Below, piece by piece: positions 8,377 through 15,567 of a stretch of DNA of 64,000 bases. The DNA lies in NCBI RefSeq assembly GCF_041051975.1, contig NZ_CP163435.1, forward strand, positions 4,526,001-4,590,000, read 5' to 3'. The stretch is from Streptomyces sp. R21 (lineage in GTDB: Bacteria; Actinomycetota; Actinomycetes; Streptomycetales; Streptomycetaceae). Under the pieces are notes generated by a model. It was not told the DNA's origin. It saw only the letters and a program-made list of their open reading frames with translations, and made no database searches. Both the position numbers and the translations under genes were made by a program. Position 1 is the stretch's first letter. Every line of letters starts with the position of its first letter.

Positions 8377-8592
8377 TCAGCAGCTGGGGCGCGGGCGGCC
8401 GTGCAGCCACCGGGCCAGGGCCGCCCGTATCCGCCCGTGGGCCGGACGGCCCGCCAGGACGGCCCGGAACTGCCGGTGCTCGCGCAGCTCCCGGGCGACC
8501 TGCCAGTCGTGGGCGCCGGGCGCGGGAGGGGCGGCCTCGCCGTGCTGCCGGGCCCGGTAGGTGTCGAGGAGGTACTGCTGGGTGATGCTCAT
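8377..8592 (-). CDS. Small conserved hypothetical protein, 71 aa
   Basis: Starts MSITQQYLLDTYRARQHGEA. A short, arginine-rich, soluble protein ending GRPRPSC with a single C-terminal Cys. The ATG at 8592 is the first Met of the conserved-looking part; longer in-frame extension would run through the divergent regulator's promoter. It is transcribed away from the ArsR/DUF5937 gene and shares a 172-bp intergenic region containing a palindrome, so it may be a regulated target. Function not recognised. Confidence 0.65.
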   Translation of the reverse strand: MSITQQYLLDTYRARQHGEAAPPAPGAHDWQVARELREHRQFRAVLAGRPAHGRIRAALARWLHGRPRPSC

Positions 8593-8704
8593 GGCGAATC
8601 GCCTCTCGGAACGGGAAACAGCACGGGAAACGAGATCCGGAAGGCCCCGCGGTCTGCCCCGGTTCTCATCCCAGACTGCGCCCGTCGCGAGCAGAAGTCG
8701 CCTC

Positions 8705-8725
8705 GATTGACGGCCGCCGTCAATC
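8705..8725. promoter_or_regulatory. Palindromic operator candidate for the ArsR-type regulator
   Basis: A perfect 9-bp dyad with a 3-bp spacer (GATTGACGG at 8705-8713, CCGTCAATC at 8717-8725) lies between the divergent 71-aa gene and the ArsR/DUF5937 gene, 40 bp before the latter's start. Size and placement fit a winged-helix dimer site and suggest autoregulation; binding is inferred. Confidence 0.6.
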
Positions 8726-8764
8726 GGGGACGGCGTTGTCAGTGGCGGGGTGCACCATGAGGTC

Positions 8765-9871
8765 ATGAGCGTGCACATCGACATCACCGGGCTGCGGAAG
8801 GAGCAGATCACCTTCGTGCCGTCGCCCCTGGCCGAGCTGGGGATGGCGCTGCACGCGCTGTCCGAGTCCGGGCACCACCCCGGGCTCCAGGGCTGGGCGA
8901 CCGGGGTGACCGCCCGGCTCGACCCGCACCTCGCCGACCGGATGTGCGAGGCGGACTTCCTGTGGCGTACGACGTTCTCGGACCTGTTCCTGCCCTGCGC
9001 GGGCATCCCGGGCGGGCCCGTGCCCCCGGGCGCCACGCTCGCCGAGGACCTGGACCTGCTGGACAAGCTGACGGACGAGCAGTTCGTGGACGGGGCGCTC
9101 GAGTTCACCTGCGCCCTCGCCTACGACTCGCACGGGCCCGACGCGCTCTCCGACCCCGAGGTGCGCAAGCGGGCGCTGGACCTGGCCGCCTCGCGCGGCC
9201 CGCAGCAGGTGCGGTTCACCCGGCGGCTGCTGGAGGACCCGCCGAGCGTCCGGGCCTGGCTGCGGCAGTTCCTGGAGGACTGCGACGAGGCCTTCTTCGC
9301 CGAGGCCTGGTCGCGGCTGCGCCACCAGCTCACGGCCGACGCCCGGCACAAGACGGAGCTGCTGCGGCGCAGAAGCCTGGCGGAGGCGCTGACCTCGGTG
9401 TCCCCGGCGGTGGCCCTCGACGAGAGCGCCGGGCGGATCGTCATCGACAAGCTGACCGAGGGCCGCACGGTCACCGCGGACGGCGGCCTGCTGCTCGTCC
9501 CCACCAGCCTGGGCCGGCCGCACCTGATGGTGCTGCACCGTTACCGCTGGCAGCCGGTGCTGCACTACCCGATCAGTTCCCCCGAGCTCGCCGCCCCGCC
9601 GTCGGTCGAGCAGCTCACCCTGCGGATGACCGCGCTGTCCCACCCGGTCCGCATGCGGCTCTGCCGCCATCTGGCGCGCAGCGCGTACACCACGGGCGAG
9701 CTGGCGCAGGTGCACGGGATGACGGCGCCGGAGATATCCCGGCACCTCGGGGTGCTGAAGAAGGCGGGTCTGGTCACCACGAGGCGCCGCGGGCGGTACG
9801 TGCTGCACCAGCTGGACGTGTCGGTGGTGGCGCGGCTGGGGAGCGACTTCCTGGAGGGGATCCTGCGCTAG
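8765..9871 (+). CDS. DUF5937/ArsR-family transcriptional regulator
   Basis: 368 aa from ATG 8765; an in-frame ATG five codons earlier is less likely because MSVHIDITGL matches the usual family start. Residues ~1-270 are the DUF5937 sensor-like region. Residues ~285-360 are a winged helix-turn-helix (MTALSHPVRMRLCRHLARSA, TTGELAQVHGMTAPEISRHL, TTRRRGRYVLHQL), the ArsR/SmtB signature. No metal-binding Cys pair is visible in the HTH part, so the ligand is probably not a classical metal. It is divergent from a 71-aa gene across a clear dyad. Confidence 0.85.
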   Translation: MSVHIDITGLRKEQITFVPSPLAELGMALHALSESGHHPGLQGWATGVTARLDPHLADRMCEADFLWRTTFSDLFLPCAGIPGGPVPPGATLAEDLDLLDKLTDEQFVDGALEFTCALAYDSHGPDALSDPEVRKRALDLAASRGPQQVRFTRRLLEDPPSVRAWLRQFLEDCDEAFFAEAWSRLRHQLTADARHKTELLRRRSLAEALTSVSPAVALDESAGRIVIDKLTEGRTVTADGGLLLVPTSLGRPHLMVLHRYRWQPVLHYPISSPELAAPPSVEQLTLRMTALSHPVRMRLCRHLARSAYTTGELAQVHGMTAPEISRHLGVLKKAGLVTTRRRGRYVLHQLDVSVVARLGSDFLEGILR

Positions 9872-9890
9872 GGCCTGTCCGGCGGAGAGA

Positions 9891-10523
9891 TCAGTCGAAC
9901 CGGATGTGCCTGATGCCTATCCCCACCTGACGCAGCCGTGTCCGCAGCGCGCCCTCCCTGTTCGGGGTGAGCGTCAGTCCGGCCAGTACGGCGATCCGGT
10001 CCGCCGTCTTCGGCACCGTGGTGTGGTCCGTCCACAGGTGCTCGGCGAACTCCGGCTCGCGCAGCCGCTCCAGGCAGTGGTCGAGCTGCTGCACGGCCCA
10101 GGTCTCGCGGCGCAGCGGGGCGTCCTTGCCGGCGACGTACTGGAGGAGGTGCCCGAAGCCGCGCTCGCGCAGCCGTTTCAGTACGGTCTCGCGCTGGGCG
10201 AGGAGCGTGAAGTGCCGTACGTCATGGCCCAGTTCGCGCAGGCGGCCGACGGTCTCCTCGAAGTACGCGGGCTCGGTGACCGTCATGGGAACGATCACCA
10301 CGCCGTCATGCTTGGTGAGGGCGAGGTCGAGCACCTCGACGACGCCCTGCCGCCAGGACGCCAAGTCCTGGAAGTCGCCGCGCAGTTCGGGCGGCAGCAT
10401 GCGGCGCAGGCCGAAGCCCGCGTGTTCCGGGTCGCAGATGACGCTGCCGGGCAGCCGTCGCCGGATCTCGTGTGCGGTCTGTGTCTTGCCGCCCCCGAAG
10501 GGGCCGTTGATCCACAGGAGCAT
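9891..10523 (-). CDS. TmrB-like P-loop ATP-binding protein
   Basis: 210 aa. Begins MLLWINGPFGGGKTQTAHEI, with Walker A GPFGGGKT at residues 7-14. The blocks IVPMTVTEPAYFEE, HFTLLAQRETVLKRLR and AVQQLDHCLERL match, from memory, Bacillus TmrB, an ATP-binding membrane-associated protein giving tunicamycin resistance. There is no transmembrane segment, but the C-terminal end is basic, as in TmrB. It converges with the ArsR gene and lies 46 bp downstream of the two-component system on the same strand. A resistance role is inferred; the natural ligand is unknown. Confidence 0.8.
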   Translation of the reverse strand: MLLWINGPFGGGKTQTAHEIRRRLPGSVICDPEHAGFGLRRMLPPELRGDFQDLASWRQGVVEVLDLALTKHDGVVIVPMTVTEPAYFEETVGRLRELGHDVRHFTLLAQRETVLKRLRERGFGHLLQYVAGKDAPLRRETWAVQQLDHCLERLREPEFAEHLWTDHTTVPKTADRIAVLAGLTLTPNREGALRTRLRQVGIGIRHIRFD

Positions 10524-10569
10524 GCGCAGACCCTAGTGGCCGCCGGTCACGCCCGGGTCACGCCCCCGC

Positions 10570-11250
10570 TCAGCCCTGCCCTCCCTGCCCGCCGGCCCGC
10601 ACCAGACCCGTCTCGTACGCGAGGACGACCACCTGGACACGGTCGCGCAGACCGAGCTTGGTGAGGATGCGGCCCACATGGGTCTTCACGGTCGCCTCGG
10701 AGAGGACGAGCCGGGCCGCGATCTCGCCGTTCGACAGGCCCTGCGCGACCAGGATCATGACCTCGCGCTCGCGGCCGGTGAGCCGCTCCAGCTCCTGGTG
10801 CTGGGGCTCCTTGCCGGCGTTGGGCAGCATGGGGGCGAAACGGTCGAGCAGGCGCCGGGTGGTGGAGGGCGCGACCACGGCGTCGCCGCTGTGCACGGAG
10901 CGGATGGCGGCGAGCAGCTCGCCGGGCGGCACGTCCTTGAGCATGAAGCCGGAGGCGCCCGCCTTCAGCCCCGAGAAGGCGTACTCGTCGAGGTCGAAGG
11001 TGGTGAGGATGAGCACCTTCGGCGGGTCGGACTCCATGCAGATGCGCCGGGTCGTCTCCACGCCGTCCAGCTTCGGCATGCGGACGTCCATCAGCACCAC
11101 GTCGACCGCGGTCGCGCGCAGCACCTGGAGGGCCTCGACGCCGTCGCCCGCCTCGGCGACGACCTCCATGTCCGGCTGGGCGGCGAGCACCATCCGGAAA
11201 CCGGTGCGCAGCAGCACCTGGTCGTCGACGAGCATCACGCGGATCGCCAT
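10570..11250 (-). CDS. NarL/LuxR-family response regulator
   Basis: 226 aa from ATG 11250 (MAIRVMLVDDQ). The receiver domain has acidic pocket Asp9-Asp10 and phospho-acceptor Asp55 in LMDVRMP. The TTFD and MLKD segments supply the conserved Thr and Lys. The C-terminal LuxR HTH is LTGREREVMILVAQGLSNGEIA followed by SEATVKTHVGRILTKLGLRDR (longer in the protein). It follows the histidine kinase gene on the same strand, but 100 bp of tandem repeats separates them, so the pair is functionally linked yet possibly differently expressed. Confidence 0.95.
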   Translation of the reverse strand: MAIRVMLVDDQVLLRTGFRMVLAAQPDMEVVAEAGDGVEALQVLRATAVDVVLMDVRMPKLDGVETTRRICMESDPPKVLILTTFDLDEYAFSGLKAGASGFMLKDVPPGELLAAIRSVHSGDAVVAPSTTRRLLDRFAPMLPNAGKEPQHQELERLTGREREVMILVAQGLSNGEIAARLVLSEATVKTHVGRILTKLGLRDRVQVVVLAYETGLVRAGGQGGQG

Positions 11251-11267
11251 CGGGTCCTCTTCCGTCA

Positions 11268-11340
11268 ACAAAAGTGGCTAACAAGAGTCGCTAACAAAGG
11301 CCTCTGACAAAGGTCTCTGAAAACGACGCCGACAAGGGTC
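11268..11340. repeat. Degenerate 13-bp-period tandem repeat between kinase and regulator genes
   Basis: The core ACAA recurs at 11268, 11281, 11294, 11307 and 11332 with exact 13-bp steps; a weakened unit (GAAAAC) sits near 11319. Typical units are CTAACAAAGGCCT and CTGACAAAGGTCT. The period is not a multiple of three and the stretch lies in the leader of the response regulator gene. It could be a set of binding sites or a slippage-born array. Confidence 0.75.
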
Positions 11341-11350
11341 GTTACAGGTG

Positions 11351-12553
11351 TCAGTGGGCGGGCTTGAGCGGCAGCAGGGCGCTGATGCGGAAGCCTCCAC
11401 CAGGGCGCGGCCCCGCGTCCAGGGTGCCGCCGACCATGCCGACGCGCTCGCGCATGCCGATCAGTCCGTGCCCCTGGCCGTCGACGCCCCCGTCCTCGTA
11501 GAGCTCGTGCGGGGCGCCCTTGCCGTCGTCCTCGACGAGCAGTCCGAGTCCGTCGTCGAAGTAGACCAGGCGCACGCTCGCGCCCGTGTTCGGGCCCCCG
11601 TGCTTGCGGGTGTTGGTGAGCGCCTCCTGCACGATGCGGTACGCCGTGAGCTCGACGCCGCTGGGCAGCGGGCGCGGGGTGCCCTCGACCTTGTAGTCGA
11701 CGGGCAGGCCCGAGGTGCGGCACTGCTCGATGAGGTCGTCGAGCTGCTCCACGTCGGGCTGCGGCACGTACTCGCCGGACTCCTGGTGCTCGCCGGTGCG
11801 CAGGACGCCGAGCAGCCGGCGCATCTCGGCGAGGGCCTGGCGGCCGGTTCCGGAGATGGTCTCCAGGGCCTTCTTCGCCTGGTCGGGGGCGGCGTCGAGG
11901 ACGTAGGCGGCGCCGTCGGCCTGGACCACCATCACCGACACGTTGTGCGCCACGACGTCGTGCAGCTCGCGGGCGATACGGGCGCGCTCGGCGGCGACGG
12001 CGACCTTGGCCTGCGCCTCGCGCTCCTTCTCCAGGCGGGCGGCGCGCTCCTCCAGCTGGGCGAAGTAGGCGCGGCGGGTGCGGATGGAGTCGCCCAGGAC
12101 CCAGGCGAGCGCGAAGGGAACGCTGAGGAAGACCGCCGCCAGCACCTGGCCCAGCCCGCTGGAGTGCTGGTCCGGCCAGCGGATCTGCGACAGCGGCGCC
12201 GCGCACAGGCCCGCGACCAGACCGAACCGGGAGGCCCAGCGGGCGCCGTCCGCGGCCACGGTGTAGACGATCACCAGCATCGCGAAGTCGGCCGGGACCA
12301 CCGCCATGTCCAGGACCAGCTGGGCGAGGCCCAGCACGGCGGCCAGCAACAGCATCTTCTCGGGAATCCACCGGCGCAGGGCGATGACCAGGCACAACAG
12401 CACCGTGATCGGGACCGCCACCGCGGTGGAGGCAGATGTCGCCTCTCCCCCGCGGGCGGATCCGCTCATGGCGGAGATCCCGAGCAGGACGACGGCCCAG
12501 AAGCTGTCGACCCATGTCGGGTGCCTGCGGAAGAACTCATAGACGCGCTGCAC
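11351..12553 (-). CDS. Histidine kinase, HisKA_3 type
   Basis: 400 aa, GTG start. The N-terminal half has about five membrane segments (residues 15-155). A coiled coil (FAQLEERAARLEKEREAQAK) follows, then the H-box ERARIARELHDVVAHN with phospho-acceptor His198, and the ATPase domain with VEDDGKGAP and GHGLIGMRERVGMVGG. This is the usual NarL-type sensor architecture without an extracellular domain, so it senses something in or at the membrane. It is partnered with the response regulator immediately downstream. The signal is unknown. Confidence 0.94.
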   Translation of the reverse strand: MQRVYEFFRRHPTWVDSFWAVVLLGISAMSGSARGGEATSASTAVAVPITVLLCLVIALRRWIPEKMLLLAAVLGLAQLVLDMAVVPADFAMLVIVYTVAADGARWASRFGLVAGLCAAPLSQIRWPDQHSSGLGQVLAAVFLSVPFALAWVLGDSIRTRRAYFAQLEERAARLEKEREAQAKVAVAAERARIARELHDVVAHNVSVMVVQADGAAYVLDAAPDQAKKALETISGTGRQALAEMRRLLGVLRTGEHQESGEYVPQPDVEQLDDLIEQCRTSGLPVDYKVEGTPRPLPSGVELTAYRIVQEALTNTRKHGGPNTGASVRLVYFDDGLGLLVEDDGKGAPHELYEDGGVDGQGHGLIGMRERVGMVGGTLDAGPRPGGGFRISALLPLKPAH

Positions 12554-12785
12554 GTAACCCAGAGTAGGGAAGCGTGCAGCGTGCAGGGGTCAACCGGAGG
12601 ACCGATCCGCGACCGGCGCTCGTACTCCCCAAGGTGGAGGCTCCCCTGTACGTGACGCCTAGAGCACGTCCGCGAACACGCCCGGAAGCACGCTCGGGAG
12701 CGCGCCGGGGGGCGTACCCGGCGGGCGGGAGCCCGACCGGCGTCCACGGCGTCCTCGGGTACTCGGCGGCGCATAGCCTGGCGCC

Positions 12786-13907
12786 GTGACGGATCGGGCG
12801 GCGGACGAATGGCGCGGGTGGCGCGAGGCGACGGAGGAGGCGCTGTACGGGCCTTCGGGCTTCTATCGCAGGCCCGAGGGGCCGGCGGGCCATTTCCGTA
12901 CGTCGGTGCACGCGTCGCCGCTCTTCGCCGGCGCGGTGGCCCGGCTGCTGTGCCGGGTGGACGACGCACTGGGGCACCCGGCGTCCCTCGCCTTCGTCGA
13001 CATGGCGGCGGGCCGCGGCGAACTGGTGACGGGAGTCCTCGCCGAACTGCCCGCCGACGTGGCGTCCCGCGTGTGCGCGTACGCCGTCGAACGCGCCGAC
13101 CGCCCATGTGATCTTGATCACCGGATCGAGTGGCTCGCCGAGCCCCCGAAGGGGATCACCGGGCTGCTGTTCGCCAACGAATGGCTGGACAACGTGCCGG
13201 TCGACGTCGCCGAGGCCGACGCGGAGGGAGTGGCCCGGCTGGTTCTCGTACGCCGGGACGGGGCCGAACGCCTCGGGGAACCGGTGGCGGGGGCGGAGGG
13301 GGCGTGGCTGCGGCGGTGGTGGCAGCTCACCGAAGACAGCGACGGCGACAGCAACAGCAACAGCAACAGCAACAGCGGAGGCGACAACGGCGGCGGAGGC
13401 GGGGGCTCGGACACCCGTGAGGGCTTCCGCGCCGAGATCGGGCTGCCCAGGGATCTCGCCTGGGCCTCCGCCGTCTGCTGCCTCGACCGCGGTCTCGCCG
13501 TCGCGGCCGACTACGCGCACCACGCGGGGGCGCGCCCGCCGTTCGGGACGCTCACCGGCTTTCGCGCGGGGCGCGAGACGGCGCCCGTGCCGGACGGGTC
13601 GTGCGACATCACGGCGCACGTCGCGCTGGACGCGTGCGCGCTGCCCGGAGGGCGCGTGACCACCCAGCGGCGCGCGCTGCACGCGCTGGGCGTGAGCGGC
13701 ACACGCCCCCCGCTCGCGCTCGCGTCCACGAACCCCACGGCCTACGTACGCGCCCTCGCGGGCGCCGGAGCCGCCGCGGAACTCACCGCGCCCGGCGGCC
13801 TCGGCGACTTCGGCTGGCTGCTCCAGCCGGTGGGAATTCCAAACGCACTTCTTGGGGGACTGCTTGGAGGACTACTTGTCGATGTCCCCGACGACGAAGA
13901 ACAGTGA
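12786..13907 (+). CDS. MidA/NDUFAF7-like SAM-dependent methyltransferase
   Basis: 373 aa, GTG start. It carries the SAM-binding glycine motif FVDMAAGRGEL (about residue 78) after FRTSVHASPLFAGAVARLL, then LLFANEWLDNVPVDV, VAADYAHHAGARPPFGTLTGF and CDITAHVALDA. These blocks fit the Methyltransf_28 family that includes NDUFAF7/MidA, which methylates an arginine on the complex I 49-kDa subunit. Residues 184-209 are a low-complexity Ser-Asn/Gly insert encoded by a microsatellite. The 3' end overlaps the convergent nuoD paralogue by 36 bp. Substrate is inferred from family and neighbour only. Confidence 0.8.
   Translation: MTDRAADEWRGWREATEEALYGPSGFYRRPEGPAGHFRTSVHASPLFAGAVARLLCRVDDALGHPASLAFVDMAAGRGELVTGVLAELPADVASRVCAYAVERADRPCDLDHRIEWLAEPPKGITGLLFANEWLDNVPVDVAEADAEGVARLVLVRRDGAERLGEPVAGAEGAWLRRWWQLTEDSDGDSNSNSNSNSGGDNGGGGGGSDTREGFRAEIGLPRDLAWASAVCCLDRGLAVAADYAHHAGARPPFGTLTGFRAGRETAPVPDGSCDITAHVALDACALPGGRVTTQRRALHALGVSGTRPPLALASTNPTAYVRALAGAGAAAELTAPGGLGDFGWLLQPVGIPNALLGGLLGGLLVDVPDDEEQ
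13349..13376 (+). repeat. Hexanucleotide microsatellite inside a coding region
   Basis: CAGCAA repeats four times plus a partial unit and encodes Ser-Asn repeats within the methyltransferase gene; it is followed by a Gly-rich run. Whole-unit gain or loss would change the protein by two residues without a frameshift. Confidence 0.85.
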
Positions 13908-15023
13908 CCCCAGGATCGCCACCATGTCCGCGACCAGCGTGCCCGGCAGCAGTTCGGTGAGCGCCTGGATGTTGTTGTACGAGGCCGAGCGCAGCTTCAG
14001 CCGGTACGGGGTCTTCTCGCCCTTGCTGACCAGGTAGTAGCCGTTGATGCCGAGGGGGTTCTCGGTCCAGGCGTACGTGTGCCCCTCGGGGGCCTTGAGA
14101 ACCTTCGGGAGGCGCTGGTTGATCGGCCCGGGCGGCAGCTCGGCGAGCCGGTCGAGGCAGGCGTCGGCGAGCTCCAGCGCGTTGTGTGTCTGCTCAAGGA
14201 GGCACTCGAAGCGGGCGAGGCAGTCGCCCTCCTCGCGCGTGACCACCTTCAGCGTGTCCTGGAGCTCCGCGTAGGCGAGGTACGGCTCGTCCCGGCGCAG
14301 GTCGAAGTCCACGCCGGAGGCGCGCGCGATGGGCCCGCTCACTCCGTAGGCGTGCACGGCCTCCGGCGAGAGGACGCCCACGCCCCGCGTGCGCCCCCGG
14401 AAGATCTCGTTGCCGAGCACCAGCTCGTCGTACACGTTCATCCGCGAACGCACGTCGGCGACGGCCGCACGCGCCCGCCCGGCCCATCCCGCGGGCAGGT
14501 CCTCCTTGAGGCCGCCGACGCGGTTGAACATGTAGTGCATACGCCCGCCGGAGATCTCCTCCATGACGTGCTGGAGTTCCTCGCGCTCGCGGAAGGCGTA
14601 GAAGATCGGTGTGATTCCGCCCAGTTCCAGCGGGTACGACCCCAGGAACATCAGATGGTTCAGGACGCGGTTCAGCTCCGCGAGCAGTGTGCGCATCCAC
14701 ACCGCGCGCTCGGGGACCTCCATCCCGAGCATCCGCTCGACGCCGAGGACCACGCCCAGTTCGTTCGAGAACGCGGAGAGCCAGTCATGGCGGTTGGCGA
14801 GCATCACGATCTGGCGGTAGTCGCGCGCCTCGAAGAGCTTCTCCGCGCCGCGGTGCATGTAGCCGATGACCGGCTCCGCGTGCTGGATGCGCTCGCCGTC
14901 GAGCACGAGCTTCAACCGCAGCACGCCATGCGTGGACGGGTGCTGAGGCCCGATGTTGAGCACCATGTCGGTGCTCTCCGCGGCGCCGCCGATACCGACC
15001 ATGGTCTCCGTCGTGGGAGTCAT
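13872..15023 (-). CDS. nuoD: Orphan NADH-quinone oxidoreductase subunit D (49-kDa subunit) paralogue
   Basis: 383 aa from ATG 15023. Clearly NuoD: GPQHPSTHGVLRL at residues 25-37, GYMHRGAEKLFE at 54-65, ELGGITPIFYAFREREEL, NRVGGLKEDLP, and a C-terminal DMVAILGSLFFVVGDIDK. No other nuo gene is nearby, so it is a stand-alone copy. By gap-free comparison with the bovine subunit (from memory), His32 is kept. The quinone-site Tyr108 position is Trp81, the Asp160 position is Glu133, and the usual C-terminal DP is FF. Arg58, the counterpart of the methylated Arg85, is kept. It overlaps the methyltransferase gene tail to tail. Confidence 0.88.
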   Translation of the reverse strand: MTPTTETMVGIGGAAESTDMVLNIGPQHPSTHGVLRLKLVLDGERIQHAEPVIGYMHRGAEKLFEARDYRQIVMLANRHDWLSAFSNELGVVLGVERMLGMEVPERAVWMRTLLAELNRVLNHLMFLGSYPLELGGITPIFYAFREREELQHVMEEISGGRMHYMFNRVGGLKEDLPAGWAGRARAAVADVRSRMNVYDELVLGNEIFRGRTRGVGVLSPEAVHAYGVSGPIARASGVDFDLRRDEPYLAYAELQDTLKVVTREEGDCLARFECLLEQTHNALELADACLDRLAELPPGPINQRLPKVLKAPEGHTYAWTENPLGINGYYLVSKGEKTPYRLKLRSASYNNIQALTELLPGTLVADMVAILGSLFFVVGDIDK

Positions 15024-15054
15024 GGGGACAGTCTGTCCTACGTACGCTGACAGC

Positions 15055-15567
15055 ATGGATACGGGGAGCATGAAGACCACCGGGATCACGGACGGCACGG
15101 GGGACGGACCCGTCTGGATCGGACTGCCACCGGGGCTGCTGCGGATGCGACGGCTGATGCTGGTGTGGTGGCTGGGGCTGCTGGCGCTTGCGGTCGGACT
15201 GCTGCTGGGGTGGCTCGTCGGCCCCGTCTGGGCGGCCTTCGCTCTGCTCCCCCTCGTCGGCGTTCCGTGGGGCTGGGTGCTGCTCGGCCGCAACTGGCGC
15301 TCCTGGCGGTACGCCGAGCGCGCGGACGACCTGCTGATCAGCCGGGGTGTGCTGTGGCGCGAGGAGACCGTCGTGCCGTACGGGCGGATGCAGCTGGTCG
15401 AGGTGACCTCGGGGCCCGTGGAACGGCACTTCGGGCTCGCCAGCGTGCAACTGCACACGGCCGCGGCCGCGACGGACGCCTGCATCCCCGGCCTCGACCC
15501 GGCCGAGGCCGAACGGCTGCGCGACCGGCTCACGGAGCTGGGCGAGGCCCGATCGGCGGGACTGTGA
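15055..15567 (+). CDS. PH-domain (bPH2/YdbS-like) membrane protein
   Basis: 170 aa; ATG 15055, with an alternative ATG five codons on. Two hydrophobic segments (about residues 37-75) are followed by a bacterial PH domain (YAERADDLLISRGVLWREET, VPYGRMQLVEVTSGPVERHF, SVQLHTAAAATDACIPGL). It resembles Bacillus YdbS, which pairs with YdbT. The stop overlaps the GTG of the YdbT-like gene, confirming a coupled pair. It is divergent from the orphan nuoD with only 31 bp between starts. The biochemical role of the family is unclear. Confidence 0.88.
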   Translation: MDTGSMKTTGITDGTGDGPVWIGLPPGLLRMRRLMLVWWLGLLALAVGLLLGWLVGPVWAAFALLPLVGVPWGWVLLGRNWRSWRYAERADDLLISRGVLWREETVVPYGRMQLVEVTSGPVERHFGLASVQLHTAAAATDACIPGLDPAEAERLRDRLTELGEARSAGL

